A stretch of DNA of 64,000 nt from Molanna angustata (taxonomy: Eukaryota > Arthropoda > Insecta > Trichoptera > Molannidae), in assembly GCA_963576475.1 (NCBI GenBank), contig OY754972.1, forward strand, positions 12,049,062 to 12,113,061. The letters are read 5' to 3'. Below, one piece after another: positions 41,000 through 53,744 of the stretch. The translations under genes were made by a program, and so were the position numbers. Numbering within the stretch: position 1 is the first letter of the stretch; each line of letters starts with the position of its first letter. The notes beneath the pieces are model-generated. The model did not search any database and had not been told where the DNA came from. It saw only the letters and a program-made list of their open reading frames with translations.

Positions 41000-42480
41000 T
41001 CTTTTCTATATAATAATAATCATTGTTAAAAAATAACGAGTGTTTTAATTTTATATCTTTCGATAAACTATATATTAAGTTCTTGCTCGTTGTCGAGCGA
41101 TTTGAACGTAAAATAGGAATTTTGAAAATTAAGTTTGAATTTAATTGATGATTTGTTCAATTTATTGAGATAAGCTGCTTTGATACCTTGTATTTTTAAA
41201 GCTATTTTTTCACAAGAGATAAGGTATATAAATTAACTTTAGTCTCATAAAATTCTGCAATATATTAGATTGTTTCATTTTTGTTTACCAAAATAATTTT
41301 ATGAAATCTATGAAAACCTTTGTTGAATTTACCCCTAAAAGACAGTTATTAGGGCTATCTGAGGGTACTTATTGATGTCATAGTTCTATGTATTGTCAAT
41401 TTGTAAAAAAAACCTTTTATATTATACTTTATTTAAACCACGAATGAGATATTTTATACAAACACTATTGGAAATGAGTTTTTGGATAGCAATTTTTATA
41501 TTTACATTCAAAGATTGTGCAGGAGGAGAGAGATGACTGATCGTGTTACACAAAAAATGCAAATGGCGAACGTAATGTTCCAATAATGATAAACAAGCTA
41601 AATTTTAATGTAAATCCTGAAATAACTAGAAAAGGGGAACTGTTTAACTTAAAAATAATTTATTTGAATGTGGGTTAGTTCTCCTCTCTAAATAGAGCTG
41701 ATGCATGTTATAATAGATTTTCGATAGCAGCAACATATTATGTTTACTTGTTCACAGATTCCCAATATATAGAAAAAATATAATCAAATTAATTAATGTT
41801 AATTTATTTTTATTATATAAAACTATTGTAAGTTCGTGTGAAAATTATAAGGGCTATGCCTGTAGTTTTCGCCTTTATTTCTAAAACTAAAAAAATAATA
41901 AATGTTAATATATTGTAATAAACATACGCATACTTGTAAATGATTATAAAATACATGATGTCAATGGTATAACCCCGCTGTGATACGATAACATTAGGTA
42001 GGTATTTGTAACATGTACAAGAAATGATTACATTCTTGAAGAAATTTAATACTAAATATGTAGTCAAGTATGATAAACGACAGCTATGTGATGTGGTAGT
42101 TGTATATTGATCACCTTCTGAACAGGTTTACTATATAAATTATAACAGGATTTTATTAACGTCAATCATCTCGGACAATGTTTACAGAGACACTGCCATA
42201 CCAAATACCAACATTGATGTAAATATTTGTTTCAATTAATTCCGATTTATTTAATCCGAAGCTTACCAGTTTTTTTGTATAGCCAAAACTGCCTAGGCAT
42301 CGGATTGTGGTCAAGTTGCAAATCATAAATGTTGGTTAGGTTTCCATTTTAAGCATTTATTGCTATTAATGATTATATGACAAAAAATAATTTCGTCAAA
42401 GTAAAATAGTCTCAATAAACTGTAAAATTGATTTTCACGCACTGACGAAAATTAATAGGTTTATGACGGTTTTTGTTCTG

Positions 42481-42909
42481 GTAAAAGTATATTTTTCAGT
42501 TTCAGTTTAGTTTCTAATGTCAATTTTCAGCATTGCAAATAATTTCTTAAGTAATTTTAAGTAGATTTGTTTCTCTCCTGTCACATGAGACGTATTACAA
42601 AAGATTTTTCGTATTGTAAAAGATTACTGCTGTGTGGCACCGGCTTAGAATAGTGTTTCCACTCTTTTCTATTACTGTTTTCGAGTGTCCCGTAAGAGCC
42701 GGGTAATCGAAAATACAAGAGGCAACAATAACATCTGACATAGTTCAGCAATGAGGTTCACCACCCATTCTGAATGTAGTGCCTTTTTAGGTGAGACGAG
42801 ACTGGTGTGTGGGTATACACATATGTGTTGTGCTCCCTTTTATAAGGCAATGCACACCCGCACACCTTTCGCTGGTTACCCCACATTGTGGGATATGCCG
42901 TGATGGTAT
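42481..42909 (-). repeat. Repeat family D, minus copy, 429 bp
   Basis: Starts on + with 'gtaaaagtatatttttcagt' and ends 'gtgggatatgccgtgatggt' + 'atg'. The inverse of 38422-38850. A short tatg microsatellite follows. Confidence 0.9.
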
Positions 42910-44149
42910 GTATGTATGTATGTGTATGTAAAAGATTACTCACCTATTACAAGGCCCTCTAGATTCCATCGTTTTCCTCGACAGAAAATGCATTGCCAGT
43001 AACAGAAAAAAAACAGCAATTCCAAAGAGCCCTGCCTATTACAATATATTTTTTACCTCATAATCAAATGATAATATTGAAATAAATAATTAGCAACTGT
43101 TCTAAGAATACCAACCAGGTATTGATAGTGTATGTACAAGTATCAATTTTTTTCCGAGACCAATGAACCACTCAATACAAAAAAAGTCAAATATATTAAT
43201 ATGTAGTTCAATATATGTACTTACAATGTGTATTACTAAGGAGAATAGAATTACATAATATGTATATTTATGCACAGTATAATATTATTCTAGTAAGTAA
43301 TAATGAGCGAAGAACGAAGCCAGCAGAGTTTTGTTTTAAAATTTGCATTCTTCGAACAAAACTTACATTTATATTGTCATATAAATATATTTAATTTTAA
43401 TAATTAATTACGTGGATACATTATAGATATCTATTGTTAATGAAATAATTGATAATTTAATTGATTTTTTTTCTAAAATAGGTACCTATACAAAGATATT
43501 TTTTACAGATTATAATTTTAACGTTAGTGCATTAAAGTGTGTGCCGTAAAAGTTCCATCAGTAAGATTTTTTTTGTTTACAGATAAATAAATTATTACTT
43601 TAAAACGTTTAATATGATAATTGAAACGTCTAATATAATGAAAACTGTTATTTAAATATATTTTATTTATTGTCAACAGCTTTGTACTATACATAGTACA
43701 GTAGAGATTACATTTAAATAAGCCAATTATAGACAAACATATTTCAAATTATAAAACACGTTAATAGGGTACATAAATGATTTGATTGAAACCGACTCGT
43801 CAATGCAGATCCCGTGCAATACGTGAAAGACTCTTGGATCAAGACCAATACCAGATCAAGACTGAGTATGCAAGATCGAGACGAATATCACAACTGAGAT
43901 GTAAAATGAATACCACACCTGTGAATATATATTATCATATCTATAATTGTTAAATACATAAAAATAAAAAAAAATATTAATAAATTTATAAAGAAATACA
44001 GCCAATTATGTTTTTATTTTCTGCGTATTAATGAAGTTATGAACAATTCGCATAGTTTAGAATATATTCATATGTTTTAAAAGGAAACAATTTTTTAGTA
44101 CTTGTACATCCTCAAACATTCCCTAAATTAAGCATAATATGCTTGGTGA

Positions 44150-44195
44150 ACGAATTCGGCCGTGGCAGGATTCTACCACCCATCAAATTATAATA
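44150..44195 (-). repeat. Short SINE-B-like fragment
   Basis: 'ggtgaacgaattcggccgtg' + 'gcaggattctaccacc' resembles the distal part of the minus-strand SINE at 53745-53835 ('ggtgaatgaaattggtcgta' + 'acaggattcgaac'). Confidence 0.3.
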
Positions 44196-45269
44196 CAAAT
44201 TTAAAATATTTTCCAATTGTTCAAAGAACAAGATTTGCGATAAAATGTTGGAAATAATTAAATATAAACGGCTCCTTGGTACATGTAAACACAGTTATTT
44301 ACTACTCATGACTCTTTATTATGTTTAAATAACCGTTTCTATAAACGTACACGGCCATCAACTTATTCTAGAATTACTGGAGATAAGTATCATTATTCAA
44401 GTGGTGTTTATTATTATATTTTTAAATTTTAAGTTGCAATGAACCCTTGTTATCAATCGTTAAAATATTTATATTTGGTGCGAAAAATAATAACCTTATA
44501 AGTTCATAATAACATCTTCACTATAATCAATTTTTAAATGAACTTGTGGCAACTTCATAGACATTAAAAACAAAAATCTCTTCAAGGAAATTTCCAAAAT
44601 TGCTTACACGATTACACTATTCAAAGCACGTCTTACAAATGAGAATACTGTTTACAGATAGCTGTTTATTTCAGATTAAAAATAAAATAAATCGATGTAA
44701 ATTCAAGTTATACAGAAAGCAAATATTCAGGCGTTCTGTATAACATGAAAAAAGAATGGTGTTTTCCTGAAAGAAAATTGATGAAAAAAATGATTATAAA
44801 TAGTTTCATATATTACATATTTTTTGGTATACTACATTAATCAATATATAACATAATCATTTTGATGCAGCAAGCTAAACATGTTTGAAAAAATGGGATT
44901 TTATGAGTTATGTATTTCCGCAGTTTATAGCAATATATTCCTTTTTCCCTAATATGCTTGCTTTGCGCTTAATGCTGTGTTTGTCTTTTTGTAACAGTTT
45001 TATTTTGAATTTTTTTAAATGCTTTAATTTAACGTTTAATGCTGTGTTTGAATTTGTGTTTGTGGTTTAATAATAATGGCCAGAATATTAATTTATGAGA
45101 TAAACTAATTTGAATCATTTTATAATTAATATTTTAATTTTATTAATTACTATTTTATTTATATGCAGATGTTAGTTGGTTCTTTTAGAGTAATATTTTT
45201 TTTGGTTTTTTATAACTGCCTTATTGTATCATGATTGAGGTTGACCTATTATGGGTACAGTGGTATGAA

Positions 45270-45595
45270 ATATGTAGTTCCCCGTGTCGTCCTGATAGTA
45301 GTTCCTTGTATCGTCCTTATAAGTAGTTACTAGTGTCGTCCTGATAGTAGTTCCTTGTGTCGTTCTGATAGAAGTTACTTGTGTCGTACTGATACTAGTT
45401 CCTAGTGTCGTCCTGATAGTAGTTCCTTGTGTCGTCCTGATAGTAGTTCCTTGTGTCGTCCTGATAGTAGTTCCTTGTGTCGTACTGATAGTAGTTCCTT
45501 GTGTCGTACTGATAGTAGTTCCTTGTGTCGTACTGATAGTAGTTCCTTGTGTCGTACTGATAGTAGTTCCTTGTGTCGTCCTGATAGTAGGATGA
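45270..45595 (+). repeat. 24-bp minisatellite, about 13-14 copies
   Basis: The unit 'tagttccttgtgtcgtcctg' + 'atag' has variants at the cct/act and ttc/tac positions. The length is a multiple of three, so both strands stay open (SSSLCRPD on +, GTTIRTTQ on -). These are not treated as genes. Confidence 0.95.
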
Positions 45596-45764
45596 ACAGA
45601 GCTATCATAAACACTATAATATTCCCAATGGAGTGGGGTAGTTGACTGCGAAATTCCTATCAAAGATAACTTTGAATGTATAATATTTTAAAAAGAGCAT
45701 CAGCCTTATATATTATTAGAGTCAAAACATTTCTACTTTTACTCGTACTCGTCAAATATTAAAA

Positions 45765-45900
45765 TGCTCCCAATAACAAGTTGCCACACTCTGGAGACTC
45801 ATAGATCCAGACTGAAAACACAATTAAAAATTGTATCTTCACCAGGAATCGAATCCTGGATCTTTGTCTCAGTAATCGGATATCCGACCAAGTATTATTG
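45765..45900 (-). repeat. SINE family A, minus copy
   Basis: On -: head with B-box-like 'ggattcgattcctggtgaag', then 'tgttttcagtctggatctat' and 'tggcaacttgttattggga'. 5' end degraded. Confidence 0.8.
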
Positions 45901-46009
45901 AGAAACAACTGGTATCACAGAAAATAATATACTATTATTTTTTTAACATGGGACACCAGCTATTAGGATTTGGATCCATTATACTCTTCCGAAGAAGTGC
46001 ACTACGTAG

Positions 46010-47470
46010 CGTTGGGGAGCGTTTGCAATCTGCTCAGGAAAATATTAATTCGGGTTTATAAAGACCCGGGTTGGAGCCGGGCTGCTGTGTTAATGAAAGA
46101 GTTCGAGAAGGGAATAGTTCGTGTAAATTGAAGGTTTACTGTGAACGGGTGTTGGGATTTAATAAAACGAGGGACTATTGTGAATGGGTGGAAGAGGGAC
46201 TAGGGATGCAAGTTTTTCTGAACATCTCCCGTGCTAGTATCTATAGTATTCTGACCTTGCGACTGTGGTATAGTGATTGCAATCCATCAGTCAATGATGG
46301 GTCGTTGACCAGATGGATCAGACGTACAGCACGCCTTTGTACAGCATCGAGGGTATTCAGTAGGTATTGGGGGCGCCACTCCAGAGTTGACTACCATATT
46401 TAATTATTTATTTATTTTATTTTGCTTTTCGGGCAACTAACAGGTCCTATGTCAAATTTTAAATTAACATGCACCCAATAACAAGCAATTGCCACATTCT
46501 GGAGACACGATATTTATCGTCTCACAGATCCAGACTGAAAACACAATTTAAAAACTGTGTCTCCACCGGGAATCGAACCCGGGACCTTTAGCTCAGGAGT
46601 CAGATACCCAACCCACTGAGCCATGAAGGCCGACAATGATAATTGGGCGTATTTGCGATGGAGCTCCTATAATGTAGTTGGATTGTTATAGAAACTCCAA
46701 GGAGCAAGGGGTTCGTTAGGGTTCCTCTTCGCAGAAATTAGGCAGGCTTGGGTTTTTGAGACGTGAAAAGAGACAAGGTTTCTTTTACCCCAAATATTAA
46801 TGGAATGGAGATTGTTATTTATTTTAAGATGTAGGTCTTTCCAAGCTTCTGATATATCACTCCGTTTAGGAGGTTTGTCAAAAGAAAAACTGTCATGGAC
46901 TGTACTGTCATCAGCATAACAATGGATGGGTGCGCATGAAAGAAAGTCATTAATGTGTAGGAGGAATAGGGTCTGAGATAGAATGGACCCTTGAGGGACT
47001 CCTGCATTGATAGAATGGGGAGATGAAGAGCAACTGTTCACTATAGTAAAAAAGGCTTTAACTACAGTGAAGACTTTAGAGATATCAAGGGTGACAGTTT
47101 GAGCTTCTCCAAAGCGTTCCATAACCCGACCCCAAATGGTTGTCACATACGAGAGCAGGTCGCCACAGGATCGGTTTCCACGATATCCATATTGGCGGTC
47201 ACTTATAATTTTGTTTGCTTTGAGGTATTAATCAACTTGGTGTTAAGTACCCATTCAATTAATTTGGCGAGTACAAAGGTAATTGCGAAAGGTTGGTAGT
47301 TAGATGGGTTGGAGCTATCACCTTTTTTAGGAATTGGGTGGTTGACCGCTTCTTTCGAGTTAAAGGAGACAATACAAGTTTTTATAGAAAGTTTGAAAAG
47401 TTTGGTAAGAATTGGGAATAGTTCGGCGAAGCTTTTTTTTAAAACGAGAGTGGGTATTCCATTATATTAT
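46010..47470 (-). mobile_element. Jockey-like LINE, degraded, interrupted by a SINE
   Basis: On - from 47470: IPKKGDSSNPSNYQPFAIT, VTTIWGRVMERFGEAQTVTL DISK, SSSPHSINAGVPQGSILS, HCYADDSTVHDS (YADD catalytic motif), WGKRNLVSF, SAKRNPNEPLAP. Beyond the SINE at 46400-46633 it continues TLDAVQRRAVRLI, NDPSLTDGLQSL (46390-46010). A block between SKVF and VVKAFF is deleted and frames are broken. 5'-truncated and not functional. Confidence 0.85.
46400..46633 (-). repeat. SINE family A, best-preserved copy
   Basis: On - it starts 'gccttcatggctcagtgggt' (A box) with 'ggttcgattcc' (perfect B box), then the family body 'gtgttttcagtctggatctg', 'ctccagaatgtggcaattgc', 'agttgcccg', and an A/T tail (taaataaat). 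Inserted inside the LINE at 46010-47470. Confidence 0.88.
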
Positions 47471-47479
47471 AATACATAT

Positions 47480-47696
47480 TAGGCGATAGTTACACGTAAA
47501 GTATTTACTGTGATACGCCAATAAATACTGATGTATCGTGGTATTTACTGAACGTGTAGTCTAGTGTATTGATGGATGTCAATATTTATTTATGGATTTA
47601 ATTATTAATTTATTAATCCATCAATAAATACTGACGTCCATCAATAAATACTGAGTTGATGGACCACAGTAAATACTTTACGTGTAACTGTCGCCT
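47480..47696. mobile_element. TIR MITE, copy 2 (TIR aaggcgacagttacacg)
   Basis: 'aggcgatagttacacgtaaa' + 'gtatttactgtgat' at the left, exact inverse 'atttactgtggtccatcaac' wording at the right. The interior has 'atccatcaataaatactgac' repeats. Partner of 12302-12493. Confidence 0.85.
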
Positions 47697-47997
47697 TAAG
47701 ATTTAAATAGCAGGTAACTCCGAAGTGAGTGATTGTTTTTTTTTAAATATTTGACTTCCATTATCTAATATCACGATAAGAAGTTACGAGGAAAATTTAC
47801 AAATATATTGACATAGCATTGACATCTTGCGAGTTTATCAAATACTTTTGAGGATCGAATATATTTTTATTATTGCATATGCGCAAACATTGGATTTTTT
47901 AAAATATCAGGTAATTTTCAAGCGAAAAGAATTTCAGTATTACAATATATAGAAGTTTCAAAATTGAATTGATAGGGATCTCATTAAAAAGGCATAA

Positions 47998-48126
47998 TTG
48001 GTGAACGTTGCGCAAGCGCATAAAGTGATCACGTAAACCAGCCGATGACAGGTCGTAAGCCCTGTAGGTGCCTTGATTTCCCGGTTCTCCTACAATAAAT
48101 ATTCCAACTTCGTCTCTATTGAGATA
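47998..48126 (-). mobile_element. MITE (35114-family), truncated at one end
   Basis: 'gcataaagtgatcacgtaaa', 'ccagccgatgacaggtcgta', 'agccctgtaggtgcc', then the TIR 'aacttcgtctctattgagat'. The other TIR is missing; the break falls right after 'gcgcaacgttc' on -. Confidence 0.75.
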
Positions 48127-48295
48127 ATTAAAAATCTGTTAAAAAATACTTTTGAGGACTGTCGTTGTATAAACTGAAATATCACATGATTATTAATTAC
48201 AACGAAAAACATAATTATCAATACTAATAACATAATATAAGGCGTTTATTAGTTTTTATTACACAGACCAAAAAAAATTATAATATTCCTTACTC

Positions 48296-48870
48296 TTATG
48301 TTTTAAATAATAATCTCGACTTCGTATTTTTTTTAAATTTACTTAACATCCCTTTTAGTTTAAAAAATATTACAAAGATAAATTTACAAAATATACTTTT
48401 ACAAACATTTTGGGAATATCTCATCAAAAATATTAAACTTGATAACAAAGCCAATATAAAGAGAGAGCAAACAAAACAAGTTAAACATAAACAACAAATC
48501 AAACAAACATTAAAAAACAAAAAAAGAAAACTGGTAATTATAAAGATTTTGGTCATTATATAAAAATAAATAAAAAAGAAACCATACACCAATACATAGA
48601 TACACCATTTTATATTGTTAACTTCATTTTTAGTTTTTGTTTGAATTTTTTAAAATATTTTATGTGTTTAAATTTGTTTGGGAGGCTATTGAAATACTTT
48701 ATTTCAAAATAAATGTAATTGTAATTGTTTTGTATTTGTCTTGTGTTATATTAGGTGATTCTAAAATAGTTTCGGAATCGTAGTGACATATTTTTTTCAT
48801 TTCTTTAGGTTTCTAAATGTATCAAAAAGTGTTTTTTGTGGGAAAGTTTTTACTTTCATGAATACACAAT
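48296..48870 (-). mobile_element. LINE C-terminal fragment
   Basis: On -: FEIKYFNSLPNKFKHIKYFK then KFKQKLKMKL, with FRNYFRITYNT upstream; the 'K.YN.LP..IK....FK.+LK' ending. Followed by AT-rich 3' sequence. The open frame on - at 48592-48296 (VYGFFFIYFYIMTK) is low-complexity 3' sequence, not a gene. Confidence 0.5.
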
Positions 48871-50194
48871 ATAAAAATATTTAACGTGGTGTAAAGTTCT
48901 GCTATACATTTAGAGTATAGTATCATTTCAGGCGTAAGATTGTAATATATAGAATAATATTTACACACATTTTCTTATTTAATTTAACGACTTCAATGAC
49001 AATATTTTGAGCCGTAGATAAATTTCTTCATTTTACCTTTGTTTGAGTACCATCTCAACATAGTACAGTTAATAACCTCGTTAGACTAAACAAAAAAATA
49101 TCAAGTTTATTTGTCGATAAGTCAATTAATTATTCCTCACCTTTCCAACACCAAATTAATTGTTTAATTCAAACGCAATACATTTCAAAGAAATTATATA
49201 ATTATTTATCGTCGTTTTAAAAAAATCGGTCGTGGAAGGAGGAACTATTGATTAATTTTTTTGACTCATTTATAAACATTTAGTAACACAAATTTTATTG
49301 TATTCATACACTGAGAAAAAAATGTAAAAAAAAAATTCGTTTTTAAAATTAAGTACAAATATTATTTCAACAGGATTCTTGTTTTGAGTTCAAAACTTTT
49401 TTCTCAGTGAAGCAATACCGTAATTTTTACTCACCTCACTATGGAATACTGGAGAGTCACGATTTCACAATATTTTTAAGCGTATTTATTACATCAATTT
49501 CTCAGCGGGTATCATGCAGAGAGTGCACATGTGTGCCATGTTTGTATGTATGCCATGGTGTACGCCGTACGGATTATCCTTTTTATATCCTCTCTACAGC
49601 CCAAACTATAAGTCCGATCGATTTCATATTAACATCATATGTGTAAAGTGCATAGACATAGAGCTGATTAGTTTTCCAGAGACAACTTTTAATTTCATCT
49701 CTATGATTTCATCTGTCCAAATTTTCAAAATGCTCTCACGGACTGGAAAATCGAGGTATTTTTACACAGTTTGAAATTTTGATACAATAAAAATACACTC
49801 GTCAAACACGCATTCAAGGATTGTCGAAATTTAAAGAAAAAATCTATGGTGTGCCATATCAATGTGAAATAAATTTCACATTTATGATCAACTTCAACCG
49901 AACACCGCATTATTCTATCTTGACACATACATCGCCTCATCAACATTGATACACTCTCTCATACATGCTCATCTTGCTAGTAATGCAATTTTACTTAAAA
50001 TTTCTCAAAAGGTATCATGTAGAAAATGCATACAATGATTTTTGTGACAATGTTTATGTGTATGGGTGTATTGTGAAAACGTTTGTCCTCTGGGAATCTT
50101 ATATTTGTTTTTAAGAATATAATAGAAATTTATTTCATAAAATGCATTTAGAGATTTTCAACCTTTCAAGAAGAAAAAATACCACTTACTATGG

Positions 50195-50260
50195 TGTGGA
50201 GAGTTTAGTGTTGGCTACAACCCACTCGTTTTACGAAGGTATTCAAATCACCACATGGAT
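50195..50260 (+). repeat. Fragment of the 19.5-kb Helitron-like family
   Basis: 'gtgttggctacaacccactc' + 'gttttacgaag', the motif repeated inside 19478-21612. The surroundings (49400-50400) include 'ttctcagcgggtatcatgca' and 'tctcaaaaggtatcatgtag', suggesting a further diverged element of the same group. Confidence 0.45.
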
Positions 50261-51250
50261 TTTGTTATACAATCAGAATGTTTTAATATTAACTACATTA
50301 CCAGATGCAATCATAAAAATATTCGTAACTTTCGTTACGAGTATTATTATGATCGCATATATTAGGTTTTCCCTGCCGGGCGTCAATTATATTTTTTGAC
50401 AAATTTAACGAAGTAGGAATAAACATTTATAGGAGTACCGGGGAATGGGTCATATATATCCCGAATTTTCTTTATTTTGTTAATTTATTATATTTATTAA
50501 TATTTTTGTAAATTAAGTAAAACTTTTCTCCATGGCAATAACTTTTTTTCAATATTGGTTAATCTCCAAATGTTTTAGTTGGATACCCGTATTATAACTT
50601 AAAAAAATGAAGATTCTATGTATGAGTTGTTACAATTTTACAAGGAATCTTAATGTTTTATCAAAATAACTAAGACTTTTACACCATTATTTGGAAAATT
50701 AATTACATGCGGATCCGTAGCACTGAATCCAGCAAAACGAAAAGTGTGCTGTATACAGCTGGATTGCTGGATGCGGGATCCAGCCATTGCATCCCTACCT
50801 GTAATTGGAATGTTTTTCGATAAATAAATTTTCCCGTGTCGTCTCAATTGGATATTAAATTTGTCAAAAAAAACTTTGTTTCACTTAAAATTCAAAATTG
50901 AATTTTTAAAACTATACATAAATAGGACTACTAATCAAAACTTGAAGAGAATTGAGTTATGATGTAAAAAGATATTGTTATATAAACTAGGTCATCTTTT
51001 CAGCAGTTCAAACGTTGCTTTTATAAAATTACCAATCAATTAAATTATATGATATATATCTATGTCGTACACCGAAAATAATAAATAATAAATAACTCGT
51101 ATTATTATCTGTGAACCTTATAAAATGTTGCTATTGACAACATGACATGTGATAGATGTAGTAGTGAAATTACACATTTCATTGAAGCATTATCATTTTT
51201 GACTGCAGTTAATGATTTATAATTATTATAAAGTATCAAATTATATTTTA

Positions 51251-51756
51251 CTAGTAAAACCCGGCAGACGTTGTCCTGCCTGTTTAATTATTTACCTCCA
51301 AATATATAAAAACGGTTGATGGGTACCTATGTTTCCTATATATTATTTAACATTCTTATCTAGATTCGCTAATTATAATTTCGTATTTTTTCCCCTTCCA
51401 TCCCTACAGTCCCTATTCATTCATTCATTTATAATTTTATTTAATTATTCAAACAAATATACTTGAACCTTTAACATTATAAGTACCAGTTTTATATAAT
51501 ATACCATTTTATATATGCGTATATGATGGGATTTTTTCCAAATTTTTGATTTATGTGTCAATTCAATACCAACTTTTTTTCTTTTTTTTGTGAGATATCG
51601 AATAAATAAATAAATAAATTATAATGCATAAACCTTCTCAGGAATGAGCTGAACAGATTCTCAAAGTTTCATCGCAATCGGATGGATGGTTTGGGAGTCC
51701 ATCGGCCACATACAAACAAACATATATACGTACATCCATTTTTATATATATAGATA
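51251..51756 (+). mobile_element. Helitron-like element, compact copy
   Basis: Begins 'ctagtaaaacccggcagacg' + 'ttgtcctgcctg'. Ends 'tttcatcgcaatcggatgga' + 'tggtttgggagtccatcggc' ... 'ccatttttatatatatagat'. Non-coding, about 506 bp. Start and end wording are those of lepidopteran Helitron-like (Lep1-type) elements. Confidence 0.72.
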
Positions 51757-52548
51757 ATACAATTTCTACAGATATTTTATTTTTAAAATACGTGTTCTTC
51801 ATTACTGAAGGTCATGCCTATCTTGGAAAATCATTATTATCTCCCGGAAGTAAACTCATCCACACATCTGTCTTTCTTAGGGCCGATTTATATTTCATAC
51901 AGTAGTTATCCAAAACATACTTTTTCAACAGGTTAGAGAGTTCAATATAATTGAGTAGAGTAGAATATACAATACGTGTCAATTTGTATTGGTTTATACT
52001 ACATAGGCTCCCAGAAAACACTCGGAGTCGTCACTGATTATAAATATATATGAAAAAAAAATATAACAATAATATACTTAGGAAAATAAATCCATGCTAA
52101 TTGAAATCTCTTTCGTTTAGCATTCGTCAGTTGTCAAAAAGGGTTATTCAGGAGATGCAGCAGGAATTTTGCATTTTCCGTATAAAATACGAATATATAA
52201 TTTTAGTCATAATTTAACACATAATCCGATTTTGATAATTCCTTTTTTCATAAGAAGGGAGTGCTTCAGAGGTGATCATACATATAAATTTCATCGAGTT
52301 TCTGATGATAGAACTCATGGGAATAAAATATCAAACTCTTAAATTTGCAAAGTCGTCTGCAATTAATAACAATCCTATACCACGTCGTCTGAATTCGATG
52401 ATACCTTTTTCATTAGAAAGGAATTACTTCTGGGTTAACTCCATCTAATGTAAGCCGAGAGATTTGATGGTGGGAATCATTAGGAATCACGACACTCGTC
52501 AATTTGCGGAGGATTTGTGTATTATTGTATAGACGTACTTACACACCA

Positions 52549-52900
52549 TCATGCTATATCCCTTACGGGGTAAGCAGAGAGATCCATGCATAGTCTCATA
52601 CATGCTCGTCGATTTTTCAAGCTTCTTATATTTCCTTCTTTCAAAATATCATTCACATGGTCATGCCATCCCTTTCTGGGGCGGCCCCTGTTGTTCATTC
52701 CATCTCTTACACCCATGTATATTTTTTTGGTCAGTCGTTCATCATTCATTCTTTCAACGTGTCCAAACCACCTCAAGTTGGTTTCATTTTACTTATAATA
52801 CTCTTCTTTATCTTACATTCTCTCCTTCATTTTCATTCTATCATATATCGTTCTATTACATACTCTTCTTAGTGATCTCATTTCATTGTATAGACGAATT
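52549..52900 (-). mobile_element. LINE C-terminal fragment (RWFGHVERM type)
   Basis: On -: LRWFGHVERMNDERLTKKIY, GVRDGMNNRGRPRKGWHDHV and RSLKNRRACMRLCM are the standard C-terminal words of RTE/CR1-like elements, ending 'YPVRDIA'. Preceded by TIYDRMKMKERM. The end words 'catcatgctatatcccttac' + 'ggggtaagcagagag' (on +) recur at 52935 and 53905. Confidence 0.8.
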
Positions 52901-52934
52901 GTATGAAAGATAATATTAATACATACAAACAAAC

Positions 52935-52980
52935 TATCACGTCATGTTCCTCATGGGGTAGGCAGGGAGCACAGAACGCC
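52935..52980 (-). repeat. LINE 3'-end motif, isolated
   Basis: 'atcacgtcatgttcctcatg' + 'gggtaggcagggag', a short relative of the end at 52549-52580. Confidence 0.4.
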
Positions 52981-53744
52981 AATTTTTTTTTCTATTTTGA
53001 CACGTTAATTTTGAATTATTTTTCCTCATCCATACCTTACATTAATGCTTCGCTTTTTTTAATTTTTAATAAATAACTATACTTCAATCCCAGATTATGT
53101 AAAATAAATTACTTGTGAAAATTGTCCATGTTAAACAATTAAGTATTAAAATAACGAAATTTTACCTTTGGAATTACAAGGATGGTCGTAAATTTTCTTT
53201 GAATTATAATAGATTATTTTTGTTTTATATTCACAAAATCTAATTACCAAATAATACAACATCATAAAATAAATTAACTTAAAAATATGTTATTTAATGT
53301 AAGTTGTCTGTTATCACTAACCCCTTGAACATAAAATTACATTGGAATGATGGCGCCGGCAATCTCAAAGGATGTGCCGGACATATGTATGTATATTTAT
53401 GAAATTTCTAAACATCGTATTTTTATTATCTTGTCATTTTATTTTGATTTTACACCACATCATAGACTACAGGGCTGAATTATTTGATTATTTATAATCA
53501 TTATTGGGAATATTAAAGTAGTAATTTATAGGTAGTTTACATAGTTTGGTACACAAAATAATTAAAAGACAAATTTAATATCGTCTTTCATGCATAAAAT
53601 TAAAAAAATATATATAAAGAAATAAAATAAGATAAGATAACTAAAAGCTGGAAACAAATAGCTATTTGTTAGACATATTTTTTTTAATGAATATATCCTT
53701 GTTAAACAAGTACATAATACTATACATCTTCCTACGTGTGATAT

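Noticed and set aside
45229..45663. 144-codon minus-strand frame with GTTIRTTQ repeats
   Set aside because: Minisatellite by-product; both strands are open for the same reason.
46071..46403. 110-codon plus-strand frame
   Set aside because: Antisense to the C-terminal part of the LINE at 46010-47470.
46563..46633. tRNA gene on -
   Set aside because: Good A and B boxes but no acceptor-stem complementarity, and the sequence continues into a SINE body shared by three other copies.
50690..50830. Possible MITE with 'ggatccgtagcactgaatcc' and 'tgctggatgcgggatccagc'
   Set aside because: Ends only partly complementary and no consistent duplication; could not be supported.
52551..52913. 120-codon plus-strand frame
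   Set aside because: Antisense to a LINE C-terminal fragment whose minus-strand translation carries the real motifs.
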